Assembly (NCBI RefSeq): GCF_902499115.1
Contig: NZ_CABVPN010000006.1
Location: forward strand, 1-64,000
Direction: 5' to 3'
Source of the DNA: Burkholderia diffusa
GTDB taxonomy: Bacteria; Pseudomonadota; Gammaproteobacteria; Burkholderiales; Burkholderiaceae
Length of the DNA stretch: 64,000 nt
Shown here: one piece after another, positions 17,366-25,843 of the stretch
Layout of the letters: every line of letters starts with the position of its first letter
Numbering within the stretch: position 1 is the stretch's first letter
Made by a program: the position numbers and the translations under genes
Notes under the pieces: model-generated
Told to the model about the DNA's origin: nothing
The model's input: the letters and a program-made list of their open reading frames with translations, nothing else
Database searches by the model: none

Positions 17366-18523
17366 ATGAATGTTTTTTGGTTTATTCCCACACACGGCGA
17401 CAGCCGTTACCTCGGCACCGCTGAAGGCGCGCGCGCCGCGGATTACGATTATTTCAAGCAGATCGCCGTCGCGGCCGACACGCTCGGCTATGAAGGCGTG
17501 CTGCTGCCGACTGGCCGTTCCTGCGAGGATGCGTGGGTCGTCGCGTCGAGCCTGATTCCGGCGACGCAGCGCCTGAAGTTCCTGGTCGCCGTGCGACCCG
17601 GCATCGCATCACCCGGCCTGGCGGCGCGGATGGCCGCGACGTTCGACCGTCTGTCGGGCGGCCGCCTGCTGATCAACGTCGTAACGGGTGGCGATGCCGC
17701 CGAGCTCGAAGGCGACGGACTGTTCGCCGACCACGACACGCGCTACGAAATCACCGACGACTTCCTGAACATCTGGCGCGGGCTGCTGTCCGCATCGCAC
17801 GACAACGGCGGGTTCGACTACATCGGCAAGCACCTTCAATCGAAGGGCGGCAAGGCGCTGTATCCGCCCGTGCAGCGCCCGCATCCGCCGTTGTGGTTCG
17901 GCGGATCGTCGCCGGCCGCGCACGCGATCGCCGCCGATCACATCGACACCTATCTGACCTGGGGCGAGCCGCCCGAGGCCGTCGCGAAGAAGATCGCCGA
18001 TATTCGCGCCCGCGCCGAGGCGCGCGGCCGCAAGATCAGGTTCGGCATCCGCCTGCACGTGATCGTGCGCGAGACCGAGGACGAAGCCTGGCGCGATGCC
18101 GAGCGCCTGATCAGCCGTCTCGACGACGAGACGATCGCTCGCGCGCAGAAGGCATTCGCGAACATGGATTCGGAAGGCCAGCGCCGGATGGCCGCGCTGC
18201 ACGGCGGCAAGCGCGGCGGCCGCGAGGCGCTCGAGGTGTATCCCAACCTGTGGGCCGGTGTCGGTCTCGTGCGCGGCGGCGCGGGTACCGCGCTCGTCGG
18301 CAACCCCGAGCAGGTCGCGCAACGCATGCGCGAATATGCGGATCTCGGCATCGAGACGTTCATCCTGTCCGGCTATCCGCACCTCGAGGAGTCGTACCGT
18401 TTCGCCGAGCTCGTGTTCCCGCTGATCAAGGGTAAGGATGCGGCGCGGCCGTCCGGTCCGCTGTCGGGTCCGTTCGGCGAGATCGTCGGCAACAACTACC
18501 TGCCGAAGGCGAGCCAGAGCTGA
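17366..18523 (+). CDS. ssuD: FMNH2-dependent alkanesulfonate monooxygenase
   Basis: The 385-aa bacterial luciferase-like monooxygenase releases sulfite from C2 and longer alkanesulfonates using reduced FMN and O2. The start MNVFWFIPTHGDSRYLGT follows CAGGAGC. Motifs include GRSCEDAWVVASSLI, FDRLSGGRLLINVVTGGDAAE and WFGGSSPAAH. It is the first gene of ssuD-ssuC-ssuB-ssuF. The flavin reductase SsuE and binding protein SsuA normally found with it are absent here. Confidence 0.95.
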   Translation: MNVFWFIPTHGDSRYLGTAEGARAADYDYFKQIAVAADTLGYEGVLLPTGRSCEDAWVVASSLIPATQRLKFLVAVRPGIASPGLAARMAATFDRLSGGRLLINVVTGGDAAELEGDGLFADHDTRYEITDDFLNIWRGLLSASHDNGGFDYIGKHLQSKGGKALYPPVQRPHPPLWFGGSSPAAHAIAADHIDTYLTWGEPPEAVAKKIADIRARAEARGRKIRFGIRLHVIVRETEDEAWRDAERLISRLDDETIARAQKAFANMDSEGQRRMAALHGGKRGGREALEVYPNLWAGVGLVRGGAGTALVGNPEQVAQRMREYADLGIETFILSGYPHLEESYRFAELVFPLIKGKDAARPSGPLSGPFGEIVGNNYLPKASQS

Positions 18524-18539
18524 ACGAAGGAGGCCTGAG

Positions 18540-19352
18540 ATGACAACGAAGACGTCGACGACGCGCGCGGCCGTGGCCGCCCGCGCCTGGCGCGGCATCG
18601 CACCGTGGCTCGTGCCGCTCGTGCTGCTGGTCGCATGGGAGGTCGGCGCGCGCGTCGGCTGGCTGTCGACCCGCGTGCTGCCCGAGCCGGTGGCGGTCGT
18701 GCGTGCCGCGTGGTCGCTCGTGACATCGGGCGAGCTGTGGGCGAACGTGAAGGTCAGTACCTGGCGCGCGCTGTTCGGTTTCGCGATCGGCGGTGGCGTC
18801 GGCCTGGCGCTCGGGCTCGCGACCGGCCTGTCGAAAGCAGCGGAGGTCGCGCTCGATTCGACCATCCAGATGATCCGCAACATCCCCGCGCTCGCGATGA
18901 TTCCGCTCGTGATCCTGTGGTTCGGCATCGACGAGAAGGCGAAGCTGTTTCTCGTCGCGCTCGGCGTGTTCTTTCCCGTCTACATCAACACATATCACGG
19001 GATCCGCTCGGTCGACGCGAACCTGATCGAGATGGCGAAGAGTTATGGGGTGCGCGGCTTCGCGCTGTATCGCGACGTGATCCTGCCCGGTGCATTGCCG
19101 TCGATTCTCGTCGGCGTGCGCTTCGCGCTCGGGCTGATGTGGGTGATGCTGATCGTCGCGGAAACGATCTCCGCGCAGTCGGGCATCGGCTACATGACGA
19201 TGAACGCGCGGGAATTCCTGCAAACCGATGTGGTGGTGGTCGGCATCCTGCTGTATGCGGTGCTTGGCAAGTTGGCCGACGTGCTGGCGAAATCGATCGA
19301 GCGCGTGACGCTGCGCTGGCACCCCGCTTATCAATCTGGAGCAAAGGCATGA
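18540..19352 (+). CDS. ssuC: Sulfonate ABC transporter permease
   Basis: The 270-aa inner-membrane permease is of the nitrate/sulfonate/taurine class. About six helices are visible, and the EAA loop is EMAKSYGVRGFALYRDVILP (about 161-180). It starts 16 bases after ssuD with ribosome site GAAGGAGG. Its stop overlaps the ATG of ssuB (ATGA), indicating translational coupling. Confidence 0.94.
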   Translation: MTTKTSTTRAAVAARAWRGIAPWLVPLVLLVAWEVGARVGWLSTRVLPEPVAVVRAAWSLVTSGELWANVKVSTWRALFGFAIGGGVGLALGLATGLSKAAEVALDSTIQMIRNIPALAMIPLVILWFGIDEKAKLFLVALGVFFPVYINTYHGIRSVDANLIEMAKSYGVRGFALYRDVILPGALPSILVGVRFALGLMWVMLIVAETISAQSGIGYMTMNAREFLQTDVVVVGILLYAVLGKLADVLAKSIERVTLRWHPAYQSGAKA

Positions 19353-20308
19353 ATGCGACGACTTCGGCGGTCTCCTACGGCCCGCTCGCCGGTGCAGACC
19401 TTGAGGCCGAGCTGGCGCACGCACGCGTGACGGACGACGACGCACGCAATGCGGCGATCGTCGACCGGAACGGCGGCGCATCCGTCGTTCCGCTTGCGCG
19501 GCGGCGGACGGGCGGCACGGCGCAGGACGACGCGGTGACGCTGTCGGGCGTCAGCAAGCGTTTCGGCGCGCGCACCGTGCTCGACAACGTCGAACTCGGC
19601 ATCGCGCGCGGCAGCTTCGTCGCGATCGTCGGCCGCAGCGGCTGCGGGAAATCCACGCTGCTGCGTCTCGTCGCGGGGCTCGAGGAACCGAGCAGCGGCG
19701 CGCTCGTGACGCGCGGCGACAGCGGCGGCGCGCTCGACACGCGGATCATGTACCAGGATGCACGGCTGCTGCCGTGGAAGACCGTGCTGCAGAACGTGAT
19801 GCTGGGCCTCGGCCGCGGTGCACGCGATCAGGCGCGTGCGGTACTCGACGAAGTCGGTCTGATCGAGCGTGCGAACGACTGGCCTGCGCAGCTGTCCGGC
19901 GGACAGCGGCAGCGCGTCGCGCTCGCCCGTGCACTCGTGCACCGGCCGCAATTGCTGTTGCTCGACGAGCCGCTCGGTGCGCTCGACGCGCTGACCCGCA
20001 TCGAGATGCATGCGCTCATCGAACGGTTGTGGCGCGAGCATCGGTTCACCGCGCTGCTCGTCACGCACGACGTGCAGGAAGCCGTGGCGCTCGGCGACCG
20101 GATCCTGCTGATCGAGCAGGGACGTGTCGCGCTCGACCAGCCGGTGCCGCTCGACCGGCCGCGTGCGCGCGCGTCGGCCGCGTTCGCGGCGCTCGAGGAC
20201 CGCGTGCTGCAGCGTGTGCTCGCGGGCGGGCCCGGCGGTGCCGGGCAGCACGTCGCGGCTGAAGCCGATCACGTACGGCCGGCCGGGCAGATTCGCTGGG
20301 CCGTTTAA
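19349..20308 (+). CDS. ssuB: Sulfonate ABC transporter ATP-binding protein
   Basis: The 319-aa ATPase has Walker A GRSGCGKST (about 94), Q-loop MYQDARLLPW, signature LSGGQRQR (about 182) and Walker B LLLLDEPLGALD (about 203). About 60 residues precede the ATPase fold (MNATTSAVSYGPLAG onward) and about 40 follow it. Both extensions are longer than in E. coli SsuB. It overlaps ssuC by four bases. Confidence 0.93.
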   Translation: MNATTSAVSYGPLAGADLEAELAHARVTDDDARNAAIVDRNGGASVVPLARRRTGGTAQDDAVTLSGVSKRFGARTVLDNVELGIARGSFVAIVGRSGCGKSTLLRLVAGLEEPSSGALVTRGDSGGALDTRIMYQDARLLPWKTVLQNVMLGLGRGARDQARAVLDEVGLIERANDWPAQLSGGQRQRVALARALVHRPQLLLLDEPLGALDALTRIEMHALIERLWREHRFTALLVTHDVQEAVALGDRILLIEQGRVALDQPVPLDRPRARASAAFAALEDRVLQRVLAGGPGGAGQHVAAEADHVRPAGQIRWAV

Positions 20309-20365
20309 ATCCGGGCGGCACCGGCCGCCCGTTCTCAGACTTTTTTGTTCGGAGCGATCAACCCG

Positions 20366-20581
20366 ATGAGCATCACTGCAATCAACGTGCGCAATCAGTT
20401 CAAAGGCAAGGTGAAGGAGATCATTCGCGGGCCCGTGGTGTCCGAGGTCGACGTCGAGACGCCGTTCGGCATCGTCACGTCGGTGATCACGACGCGCTCG
20501 GTCGACGAACTTGAACTGAAGGTGGGTGCGGAAGTCGTCGCGCTCGTGAAATCCACCGAAGTGTCGATCGCGCGACTCTGA
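20366..20581 (+). CDS. ssuF: TOBE/Mop-domain molybdopterin-binding-like protein
   Basis: The 71-aa protein consists of one TOBE/Mop domain: NVRNQFKGKVKEIIRGPVVS, then VDVETPFGIVTSVITTRSV and ALVKSTEVSI. Such a gene ends the ssu operon in Pseudomonas, where it is called ssuF. Its position 57 bases after ssuB supports the same name. Whether it binds molybdate or another oxyanion is unknown. A GGGCGG/CCGCCC hairpin lies between it and ssuB. Confidence 0.85.
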   Translation: MSITAINVRNQFKGKVKEIIRGPVVSEVDVETPFGIVTSVITTRSVDELELKVGAEVVALVKSTEVSIARL

Positions 20582-20721
20582 GCGTGTTTCCGATGCCGGG
20601 CGCCGCGGACGGGCCATCTGGCTATCCGTCGCGCCTGGTATTTTGGGTGTGCGTTTGCCTCGGTATTCGCCGTCCGGACGAAGTGCTAGGATGGAACGAC
20701 ACCGACGCCGGAGGGCAACGC

Positions 20722-20919
20722 ATGACCCCCATCCTTTCCCCCGAAGCCTTCGAGGCGCTGAAGTGGATCGACCAGTTCGGCGACACCCGTCCGGTCCCCG
20801 CCGCGTTCGACGATGTCGTCTATGCGTTGCTGAACGAAGGGCTGATCTATCAGGCGGCGGCCGACCGTGTCGACCTGACCGCCGACGGCAAATCCGTTTT
20901 GTCTAACGAATACGATTGA
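20722..20919 (+). CDS. Small conserved hypothetical protein
   Basis: The 65-aa acidic, soluble protein (MTPILSPEAFEALKWIDQFG) starts after the ribosome site GGAGGGC. It has no recognised domain. Helical segments and the ending GKSVLSNEYD suggest a small folded protein. It is on the same strand as ssuF but separated by 140 bases. Confidence 0.65.
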   Translation: MTPILSPEAFEALKWIDQFGDTRPVPAAFDDVVYALLNEGLIYQAAADRVDLTADGKSVLSNEYD

Positions 20920-20974
20920 GCGCACGGCGCCGGCCGCCGAGGCGGCCCGGCGTTGCGTCGCCACGGAGCGAGCG

Positions 20975-21229
20975 ATGGAACCGAGAGGCAGCGATCTCGG
21001 CGATTTCAGCGAGCCGTACCGCGGCTACGAGATCGAAGTGAAGACCGAGCAGGTGTGGGACGGCGAGCATGCGCACTACCGCGTGCTGCAAGGCGCGGCC
21101 GTGCGGATCGACTGGCGGCTCGTGAAAGTCGACGGGATGCTGCTGACCGAACGGCGCGTGATCGAGCGCGTACTCGAAGAGGCGCGGCGGGCCGTCGACG
21201 CCGAACTGGGCGAGGGCGGGCCGGTCTAG
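20975..21229 (+). CDS. Small hypothetical protein
   Basis: The 84-aa soluble protein starts MEPRGSDLGDFSEPYRGYEI. The pattern YRGYEIEVKTEQVWDG is shared with many short Burkholderia proteins of unknown function, and the accessory 78-aa protein at 23369 (YRGFEIDVQLTSSAP) looks like a relative. It lies between the 65-aa gene and dusA. Confidence 0.65.
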   Translation: MEPRGSDLGDFSEPYRGYEIEVKTEQVWDGEHAHYRVLQGAAVRIDWRLVKVDGMLLTERRVIERVLEEARRAVDAELGEGGPV

Positions 21230-21307
21230 TCAGGCTGCCGGGCCGGCCTGGTCGCGTTGCGGTAAAATATCGGGTTGTTTCCCGCGCCGCTTGCTGCCCC
21301 GAATTCC

Positions 21308-22342
21308 ATGTCCGCATCGTCCTCGCTTCCCCCCCGCCGCGTTTCCGTCGCGCCCATGCTCGACTGGACCGACCGTCATTGCCGGTCGTTCCATCGCACG
21401 TTGACGCGCGACACGTGGCTGTATACGGAAATGATCACGACGGGCGCGCTGCTGTTCGGCGACGCCCAGCGGCATCTCGCGTTCACGCCGAACGAATCGC
21501 CGGTCGCGCTGCAGCTGGGCGGCAGCGAACGGGACGATCTCGCGCGCGCCGCGAAACTCGGCGAGCAGTGGGGCTATGACGAGATCAACCTGAATTGCGG
21601 TTGTCCGTCCGAGCGCGTGCAGCGCGGTGCGTTCGGCGCGTGTCTGATGAACGAGCCGCAACTCGTTGCCGATTGCGTGAAGGCGATGCGCGATGCGGTG
21701 TCGGTGCCGGTCACGGTCAAGCATCGGATCGGGGTCGACGCGGTCGAGGACTATGCGTTCGTGCGGGACTTCGTCGGCACGGTGGCTGAGGCGGGCTGCG
21801 AGACGTTCGTGGTGCACGCGCGCAATGCGATCCTGAAGGGGCTGTCGCCGAAGGAGAACCGCGAGATCCCGCCGCTCAAGTACGACTACGCCTATCAGCT
21901 GAAGCGCGATTTCCCGTCTCTGGAGATCGTGATCAATGGCGGGATCAAGACGCTCGACGAAGTCGCGCAGCATCTCGAACATGTGGACGGCGTGATGCTC
22001 GGCCGCGAGGCGTATCACAACCCGTATGTGCTCGCGGGCGTCGATGCGCGCTTCTATGGGTCGACTGCGGCGATGCCCACGCGCGAGGAGGCCGAGGCGA
22101 AACTGATCGAATACTGTGCGGCGGAACTGAAGCGCGGCACGTATCTCGGTGCGATCGTCCGGCACGCACTCGGGCTGTATCGCGGCGTCGCGGGCGCGCG
22201 CGGCTGGCGTCGCGTGCTGTCGGACAACAAGAAGCTCGCACGTGGCGATCTGGCCGTGTTCGACGAGGCACGCACGCATCTGAACGACGCTCTCGAAAAT
22301 TTTGAAAAAAATGCTTTGCAAGACGGAAAAGTCTTCGTATAA
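21308..22342 (+). CDS. dusA: tRNA-dihydrouridine(20/20a) synthase DusA
   Basis: The 344-aa FMN and NADPH-dependent enzyme reduces U20/U20a in the tRNA D loop. The TIM barrel has SVAPMLDWTDRHCRSFHR (about 14), NLNCGCPSERVQRGAFGACLM with the catalytic Cys (about 98-118), and INGGIKTLDE (about 212) binding FMN phosphate. The start at 21308 avoids an upstream run of 11 residues. The tRNA-His promoter overlaps its last codons and stop. Confidence 0.95.
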   Translation: MSASSSLPPRRVSVAPMLDWTDRHCRSFHRTLTRDTWLYTEMITTGALLFGDAQRHLAFTPNESPVALQLGGSERDDLARAAKLGEQWGYDEINLNCGCPSERVQRGAFGACLMNEPQLVADCVKAMRDAVSVPVTVKHRIGVDAVEDYAFVRDFVGTVAEAGCETFVVHARNAILKGLSPKENREIPPLKYDYAYQLKRDFPSLEIVINGGIKTLDEVAQHLEHVDGVMLGREAYHNPYVLAGVDARFYGSTAAMPTREEAEAKLIEYCAAELKRGTYLGAIVRHALGLYRGVAGARGWRRVLSDNKKLARGDLAVFDEARTHLNDALENFEKNALQDGKVFV

Positions 22343-22343
22343 T
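22316..22343 (+). promoter_or_regulatory. tRNA-His promoter overlapping the dusA stop
   Basis: TTGCAA (22316-22321), 16 bases, then a perfect TATAAT (22338-22343). The -10 element contains the dusA TAA stop. The tRNA begins about 58 bases downstream. Confidence 0.75.
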
Positions 22344-22400
22344 CTTGTTCTTCGCTGCTGAACACGAAGCGAAACAGCGAAGAAACAAAGCAGTATCAGT

Positions 22401-22477
22401 GGTGGCTGTAGCTCAGTTGGTAGAGTCCAGGATTGTGATTCCTGTTGTCGTGGGTTCGAGTCCCATCAGCCACCCCA
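22401..22477 (+). tRNA. tRNA-His (GTG)
   Basis: The cloverleaf has anticodon loop TTGTGAT (GTG). The extra 5' G at position -1 pairs with the discriminator C, as all bacterial tRNA-His need. CCA is encoded. A reverse-strand integrase remnant begins right after it, so its 3' end is the likely integration site of a mobile element. Confidence 0.96.
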
Positions 22478-23295
22478 AAGAATTCCAAGCGGTATCCAGT
22501 AGTTAGAAACGGCACTGTCCAAAAAGACAGTGCCGTTTTTGTTTTGGAATTCCCTAATTGGGAATTCCATACCTCCCCGCTTCACCATCTTCGTTCGATC
22601 GTAGACGCGCGCCGTCGTTGCCGGATCCGCATGCGAATCCGGCAACTTGCAACGTTCCGCCTTGTGCCGAGTCACGTAATACGCGCGCAGGTCGTGGAAC
22701 GTGAAGCGCCTCCCGATCTTCTTCAGTTCCAACCATTGTTCATCAGCTTCGACCACTCGGTCTTGGAGCCGGCCGGCGAGTAGTGGGTCGCGTAGCGATT
22801 GGAGAACACGTACAGACAGTCGTCCTGCCGAGCGGCGCGCAGGCGCGCAACGAGTTCCGACAGGGTGGGCGTGATCTCGATGTGCTCGATGACTTCGCCG
22901 CGGTTCTTTCCGCGCTGCTTCGCCCGCTTCACTCGAATCACGCCTGCCGCCTCGTCAATATGCGGCCACGAAAGGTCGAGGAATTCCACTTTCCGATTGC
23001 CCGCGAGCGCCGCGTACTCTGCTGCCATGCCGATCACCGCCTTCTGGCTGCCGAGCGACGCGACCAAGGCGGCGAACGCCTGTAAGTCTTCCGGCTCGGG
23101 GGCCTCGGTGCGCGGCTGCTCTTCGTTGCGCCGAACCTCGCGGCAGGGGTTGTGCTTCGCCTCGCCGCGGTCGATCGCCAGGCCGATCAGGTTCGAAAGC
23201 AGCGCGACTTCGCGGTTGGCGCGCACCGGCGCAGCCGCGCGCTCGATGCGCAGGCAGCGCGAGACGTGAGTCGCATCGATGTCGGTGGTGGTCAT
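22466..23295 (-). pseudogene. Prophage tyrosine recombinase (integrase), frameshifted and truncated
   Basis: Two overlapping minus-strand frames make one integrase. The upstream frame (23295-22723) has the end of the core-binding domain (VRANREVALLSNLIGLAIDRG) and the catalytic Arg region (AALAGNRKVEFLDLSW). The downstream frame (from about 22745) has the HxxR box FTFHDLRAYYVT and the nucleophile region ATTARVYDRTK. A frameshift near 22735 separates them. The first 80-100 residues of a phage integrase, including the arm-binding part, are missing. It points toward tRNA-His, the usual orientation at an attL site. Confidence 0.85.
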
Positions 23296-23368
23296 GGTGT
23301 GGTCCTCAGGACGTCGGAAGGTTGTATTGCATTCGTGCTAGGCTCCCAGTCATATTGCGGAGGTTGTC

Positions 23369-23605
23369 ATGCAGCGAACAATCCAGTACCGCGGCTTTGA
23401 AATTGATGTCCAACTGACCTCATCCGCTCCGGACATGTACGACGTCACCTTCCAGATAAAGGGTCACGATAATCTCGGTATCCTCGGTGCGCGTGGACAT
23501 CGGATACAGATTCGAAACGGCCCATTTACCCGACGCTGGGCATACCTCGTGGCCGAGATCGCGGGTCAGGCGGCGATTGATGTATTGCTTGGTCCCTCCG
23601 AGTGA
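23369..23605 (+). CDS. Small hypothetical protein of the accessory region
   Basis: The 78-aa product (MQRTIQYRGFEIDVQLTSSA) follows a good ribosome site GCGGAGGTTGTC. Its opening YRGFEIDV resembles the core 84-aa protein at 20975, suggesting a small shared fold. It is divergent from the integrase remnant. Function unknown. Confidence 0.6.
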   Translation: MQRTIQYRGFEIDVQLTSSAPDMYDVTFQIKGHDNLGILGARGHRIQIRNGPFTRRWAYLVAEIAGQAAIDVLLGPSE

Positions 23606-23658
23606 TCTGCGTCCTCGGCCGTCAATTCGAGAGCTAGGCCCTTTCCTTGCCTAAGGTT

Positions 23659-23772
23659 CTAGGCCGGCGTGCCGTTATCTCCTGAGGACAGTCCTCGTGC
23701 CTCGATTGCTGTTCTGTTTTCTTGCCCGCTCGCGTTCAGCGTGAGCGGGCTATTTTCGTTTGGGGTGGTCAT
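23659..23772 (-). CDS. Very short ORF (37 aa), phage-type
   Basis: MTTPNENSPLTLNASGQEN opens after a leader GAGGACCACACT. That leader and the first codons almost repeat those of the integrase frame at 23295. It follows directly after the methyltransferase remnant. It may be a real small phage gene or only the tail of a duplicated module. Confidence 0.35.
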   Translation of the reverse strand: MTTPNENSPLTLNASGQENRTAIEARGLSSGDNGTPA

Positions 23773-23789
23773 AGTGTGGTCCTCGGTGG

Positions 23790-24285
23790 TCAGGCCGCGA
23801 CGTCGGGACACACACTGTTGCCGATCATGCGCACCTGCGCCGATTTCGACAGCGGCTCGCCCGCCGTTGACGACCGGGTCGAGCATGTAGCTGTCGGGGA
23901 GCCCCTGCGCGCGGGCCAACTCGCGCGGTGTGAGCATGCGCATGCCGATGTCGACGATCGCGTCGTCTTTGCCGTGGATCGTGATCAAGCCGATGCGATC
24001 GCGCGTCGGGAACGTGTGCAGCGGCGCGCGCGTCTTGCCACTGGCCGCCCTCGCTGTAGTACTTGATCAGGCGCGCGCGCACCTCGGCAGGATGCGTGCC
24101 GCCGGCGCTGACCGTGTGCAGCGGGTCGTCGACCGGCGCGCCTTCGCGGCTCGTGCCGCGCGACTTCACAAGGTTCGATGTCACCTGGTGATGATGGTCC
24201 TGCGTCGTGATCGTGTCGATCGACGCGTCGAGCGTCGAGCGTCGAGCCGGGCGATTCGTGTCCACCGTAGGAGTTGCATGAGCGC
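23790..24285 (-). pseudogene. Prophage DNA (cytosine-5) methyltransferase, C-terminal remnant
   Basis: Successive minus-strand frames give the C-terminal third of a phage-type C5 methyltransferase: DTITTQDHHHQVTSNLVK, then SAGGTHPAEVRARLIKYYSE, then VDIGMRMLTPRELARAQGLP, and KSAQVRMIGNSVCPDVAA just before a stop. At least two frameshifts lie near 24030 and 23860. The catalytic N-terminal half with the PC motif is missing. It is inactive as it stands. Confidence 0.8.
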
Positions 24286-24358
24286 GACAAGGACGAGTAC
24301 AAAAAGATGAAGGCCGGTCAGAGCAAAGGCCATCGATGGACCTATTCAGGTATTTGTT

Positions 24359-24946
24359 ATGCCGATCACATTCTCCGAAACTAAGTGGTGGTTGTGTGCA
24401 GCGGCACTTTCGATTGCCGCAAGCGCGTTCGCAGAGACTGCAGCACCCAATTCGATCCGGCTATCGAATGGCCGTGAGATGCAACTAGACGGTAAGCACT
24501 TGGTTGAGGTCGATGCTGGACACCATCGCTCAGCGACGGTGCAATTGCCGCTCGCACTTCGTCGGGCCGTAGCTTCTGCGTCGAGTATCGGATTCCCATC
24601 GGCGAGCTCGAAGGTCGTCGACGGGAAGGAATTCGTATTGGTTGTTGTGAATCAGTCGTCCAGCAACAATCCGTTGGGCTTCTGCGGCTCAGGAGAGGAG
24701 GGTACCCTCTACGTCCTCCAAATGAAGGGAAATGTCGCCGCCTCGAAGTATGCGGTGCCCGTGCAAAGCTGTTTGAATAGCGTGTCGCTCGACACCGACG
24801 TGAACAATCGCTCACCGTACCTCGCGATCGAATGGCTAGACGGCTCCCCGGGTTTCAAGATTGCATGGACCAATATCGACGATGCTGGTCCCGCAACCCG
24901 TGAGTATCGCTACAACGGCAGTACATTCGTCGAAAGCAAGAAGTAG
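24359..24946 (+). CDS. Secreted protein of unknown function
   Basis: The 195-aa product has a Sec signal peptide (WWLCAAALSIAASAFA, cleavage about residue 25). The mature domain is probably beta-rich (LSNGREMQLDGKHLVEVDAG, YVLQMKGNVAASKYAVPVQ, TREYRYNGSTFVE). Two Cys (GFCGSG and VQSCLN) could form a disulfide. Base composition is lower in GC than the core, which fits an acquired gene. No family recognised. Confidence 0.65.
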   Translation: MPITFSETKWWLCAAALSIAASAFAETAAPNSIRLSNGREMQLDGKHLVEVDAGHHRSATVQLPLALRRAVASASSIGFPSASSKVVDGKEFVLVVVNQSSSNNPLGFCGSGEEGTLYVLQMKGNVAASKYAVPVQSCLNSVSLDTDVNNRSPYLAIEWLDGSPGFKIAWTNIDDAGPATREYRYNGSTFVESKK

Positions 24947-25183
24947 TTTTTGTCGAGACCGGCTTGCAAAAATTCTGCGACTTCGTCGGCAGTGGGCCGA
25001 GTAGCTCGGTCTGGTCGACGAGCGTACTTGCGATCAGGTGTCGTACCTCTGAAATTGAAGTTGTGCGATTTCCTGCGGGTAACCGAGGTTTCCATTGGAA
25101 TCCGCACTTGCAGGATATCGATGTGCTCCTTCGCTTAAGCCAAAGCGTCTATCATATGCATAACACAACAATTGGAGGAATGC

Positions 25184-25483
25184 ATGGCGACCTACAAGGA
25201 ACTGAAAGCCCAAGCGGAGGCATTGGCCGAGAAAGCCGAGGCTGCGCGCCGGGCTGAGATGCAATCCACTATTGATGACATTCGTGCCAAGGTCGCGGAG
25301 TACGGCATCACCGAAAAGGACATCTTCGGAGTGCGTCGTGGCAAGTCGGCAAAGCAACCGAAGGCTCCGGCGGAGGCGAAATATCGCGATCCGAAGACTG
25401 GCGCGACCTGGTCGGGCCGCGGTCGTGCGCCGGCTTGGATTAAGGATGTCAAGAATCGGAATCGATTCCTGATCCAGGAGTAA
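25184..25483 (+). CDS. H-NS histone-family nucleoid protein
   Basis: The 99-aa protein has an N-terminal coiled coil (MATYKELKAQAEALAEKAEA, 1-60). The C-terminal H-NS DNA-binding motif YRDPKTGATWSGRGRAPAWI lies about 69-88. The ATG at 25184 has GGAGG seven bases upstream; an alternative ATG four codons earlier lies inside the ribosome site. Proteins like this bind AT-rich foreign DNA. This one lies at the edge of the prophage remnant and may silence the island. Confidence 0.9.
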   Translation: MATYKELKAQAEALAEKAEAARRAEMQSTIDDIRAKVAEYGITEKDIFGVRRGKSAKQPKAPAEAKYRDPKTGATWSGRGRAPAWIKDVKNRNRFLIQE

Positions 25484-25556
25484 ATCGACTTTGGGGCTGT
25501 AAACTCGCTCGCGTTTCGTTGTATTGACGACGTCGGGCGCGATGTGCGTCCAAGCG

Positions 25557-25588
25557 AAGCCCGCAAGCGAAAGCAAGCGGGCTTTTTT
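25557..25588 (+). terminator. Terminator after the H-NS gene
   Basis: AGCCCGC and GCGGGCT form a stem followed by six T, 75 bases after the H-NS stop and just before a tRNA promoter. Confidence 0.8.
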
Positions 25589-25590
25589 GA

Positions 25591-25619
25591 TTGCACTGAT
25601 GCGCCAGTTCGCCTACAAT
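25591..25619 (+). promoter_or_regulatory. Promoter of tRNA-fMet copy 2
   Basis: TTGCAC, 17 bases, then TACAAT. The -10 ends six bases before the tRNA, so transcription would start close to the mature 5' end. Confidence 0.7.
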
Positions 25620-25625
25620 CTCGGC

Positions 25626-25702
25626 CGCGGGGTGGAGCAGTCTGGCAGCTCGTCGGGCTCATAACCCGAAGGTCATAGGTTCAAATCCTATCCCCGCAAC
25701 CA
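25626..25702 (+). tRNA. Initiator tRNA-fMet (CAT), copy 2
   Basis: The 77-nt initiator tRNA differs from copy 1 (14159-14235) by two bases that compensate each other. The first T-stem pair is A-T (ATAGG/CCTAT) instead of G-C. Anticodon CAT, the C1-A72 mismatch, the GGG/CCC anticodon stem and encoded CCA are intact, so it should be functional. It has its own promoter and terminator. Confidence 0.95.
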
Positions 25703-25709
25703 ATACCGA

Positions 25710-25741
25710 AGCCCGCTCTGCGACAGCAAGCGGGCTTTTTG
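25710..25741 (+). terminator. Terminator after tRNA-fMet copy 2
   Basis: AGCCCGC and GCGGGCTTTTT form a stem-loop with a T tract immediately after the tRNA. Confidence 0.8.
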
Positions 25742-25843
25742 CTTTGTGCCATCATGTGATCGAGTAGCATTTGAGGCTGGGTGTAAGTTAGAGGCCGAAG
25801 ACGACTCGAGAGGCTTGCCTGATTGGCTGGGCACTGGCTCGGA

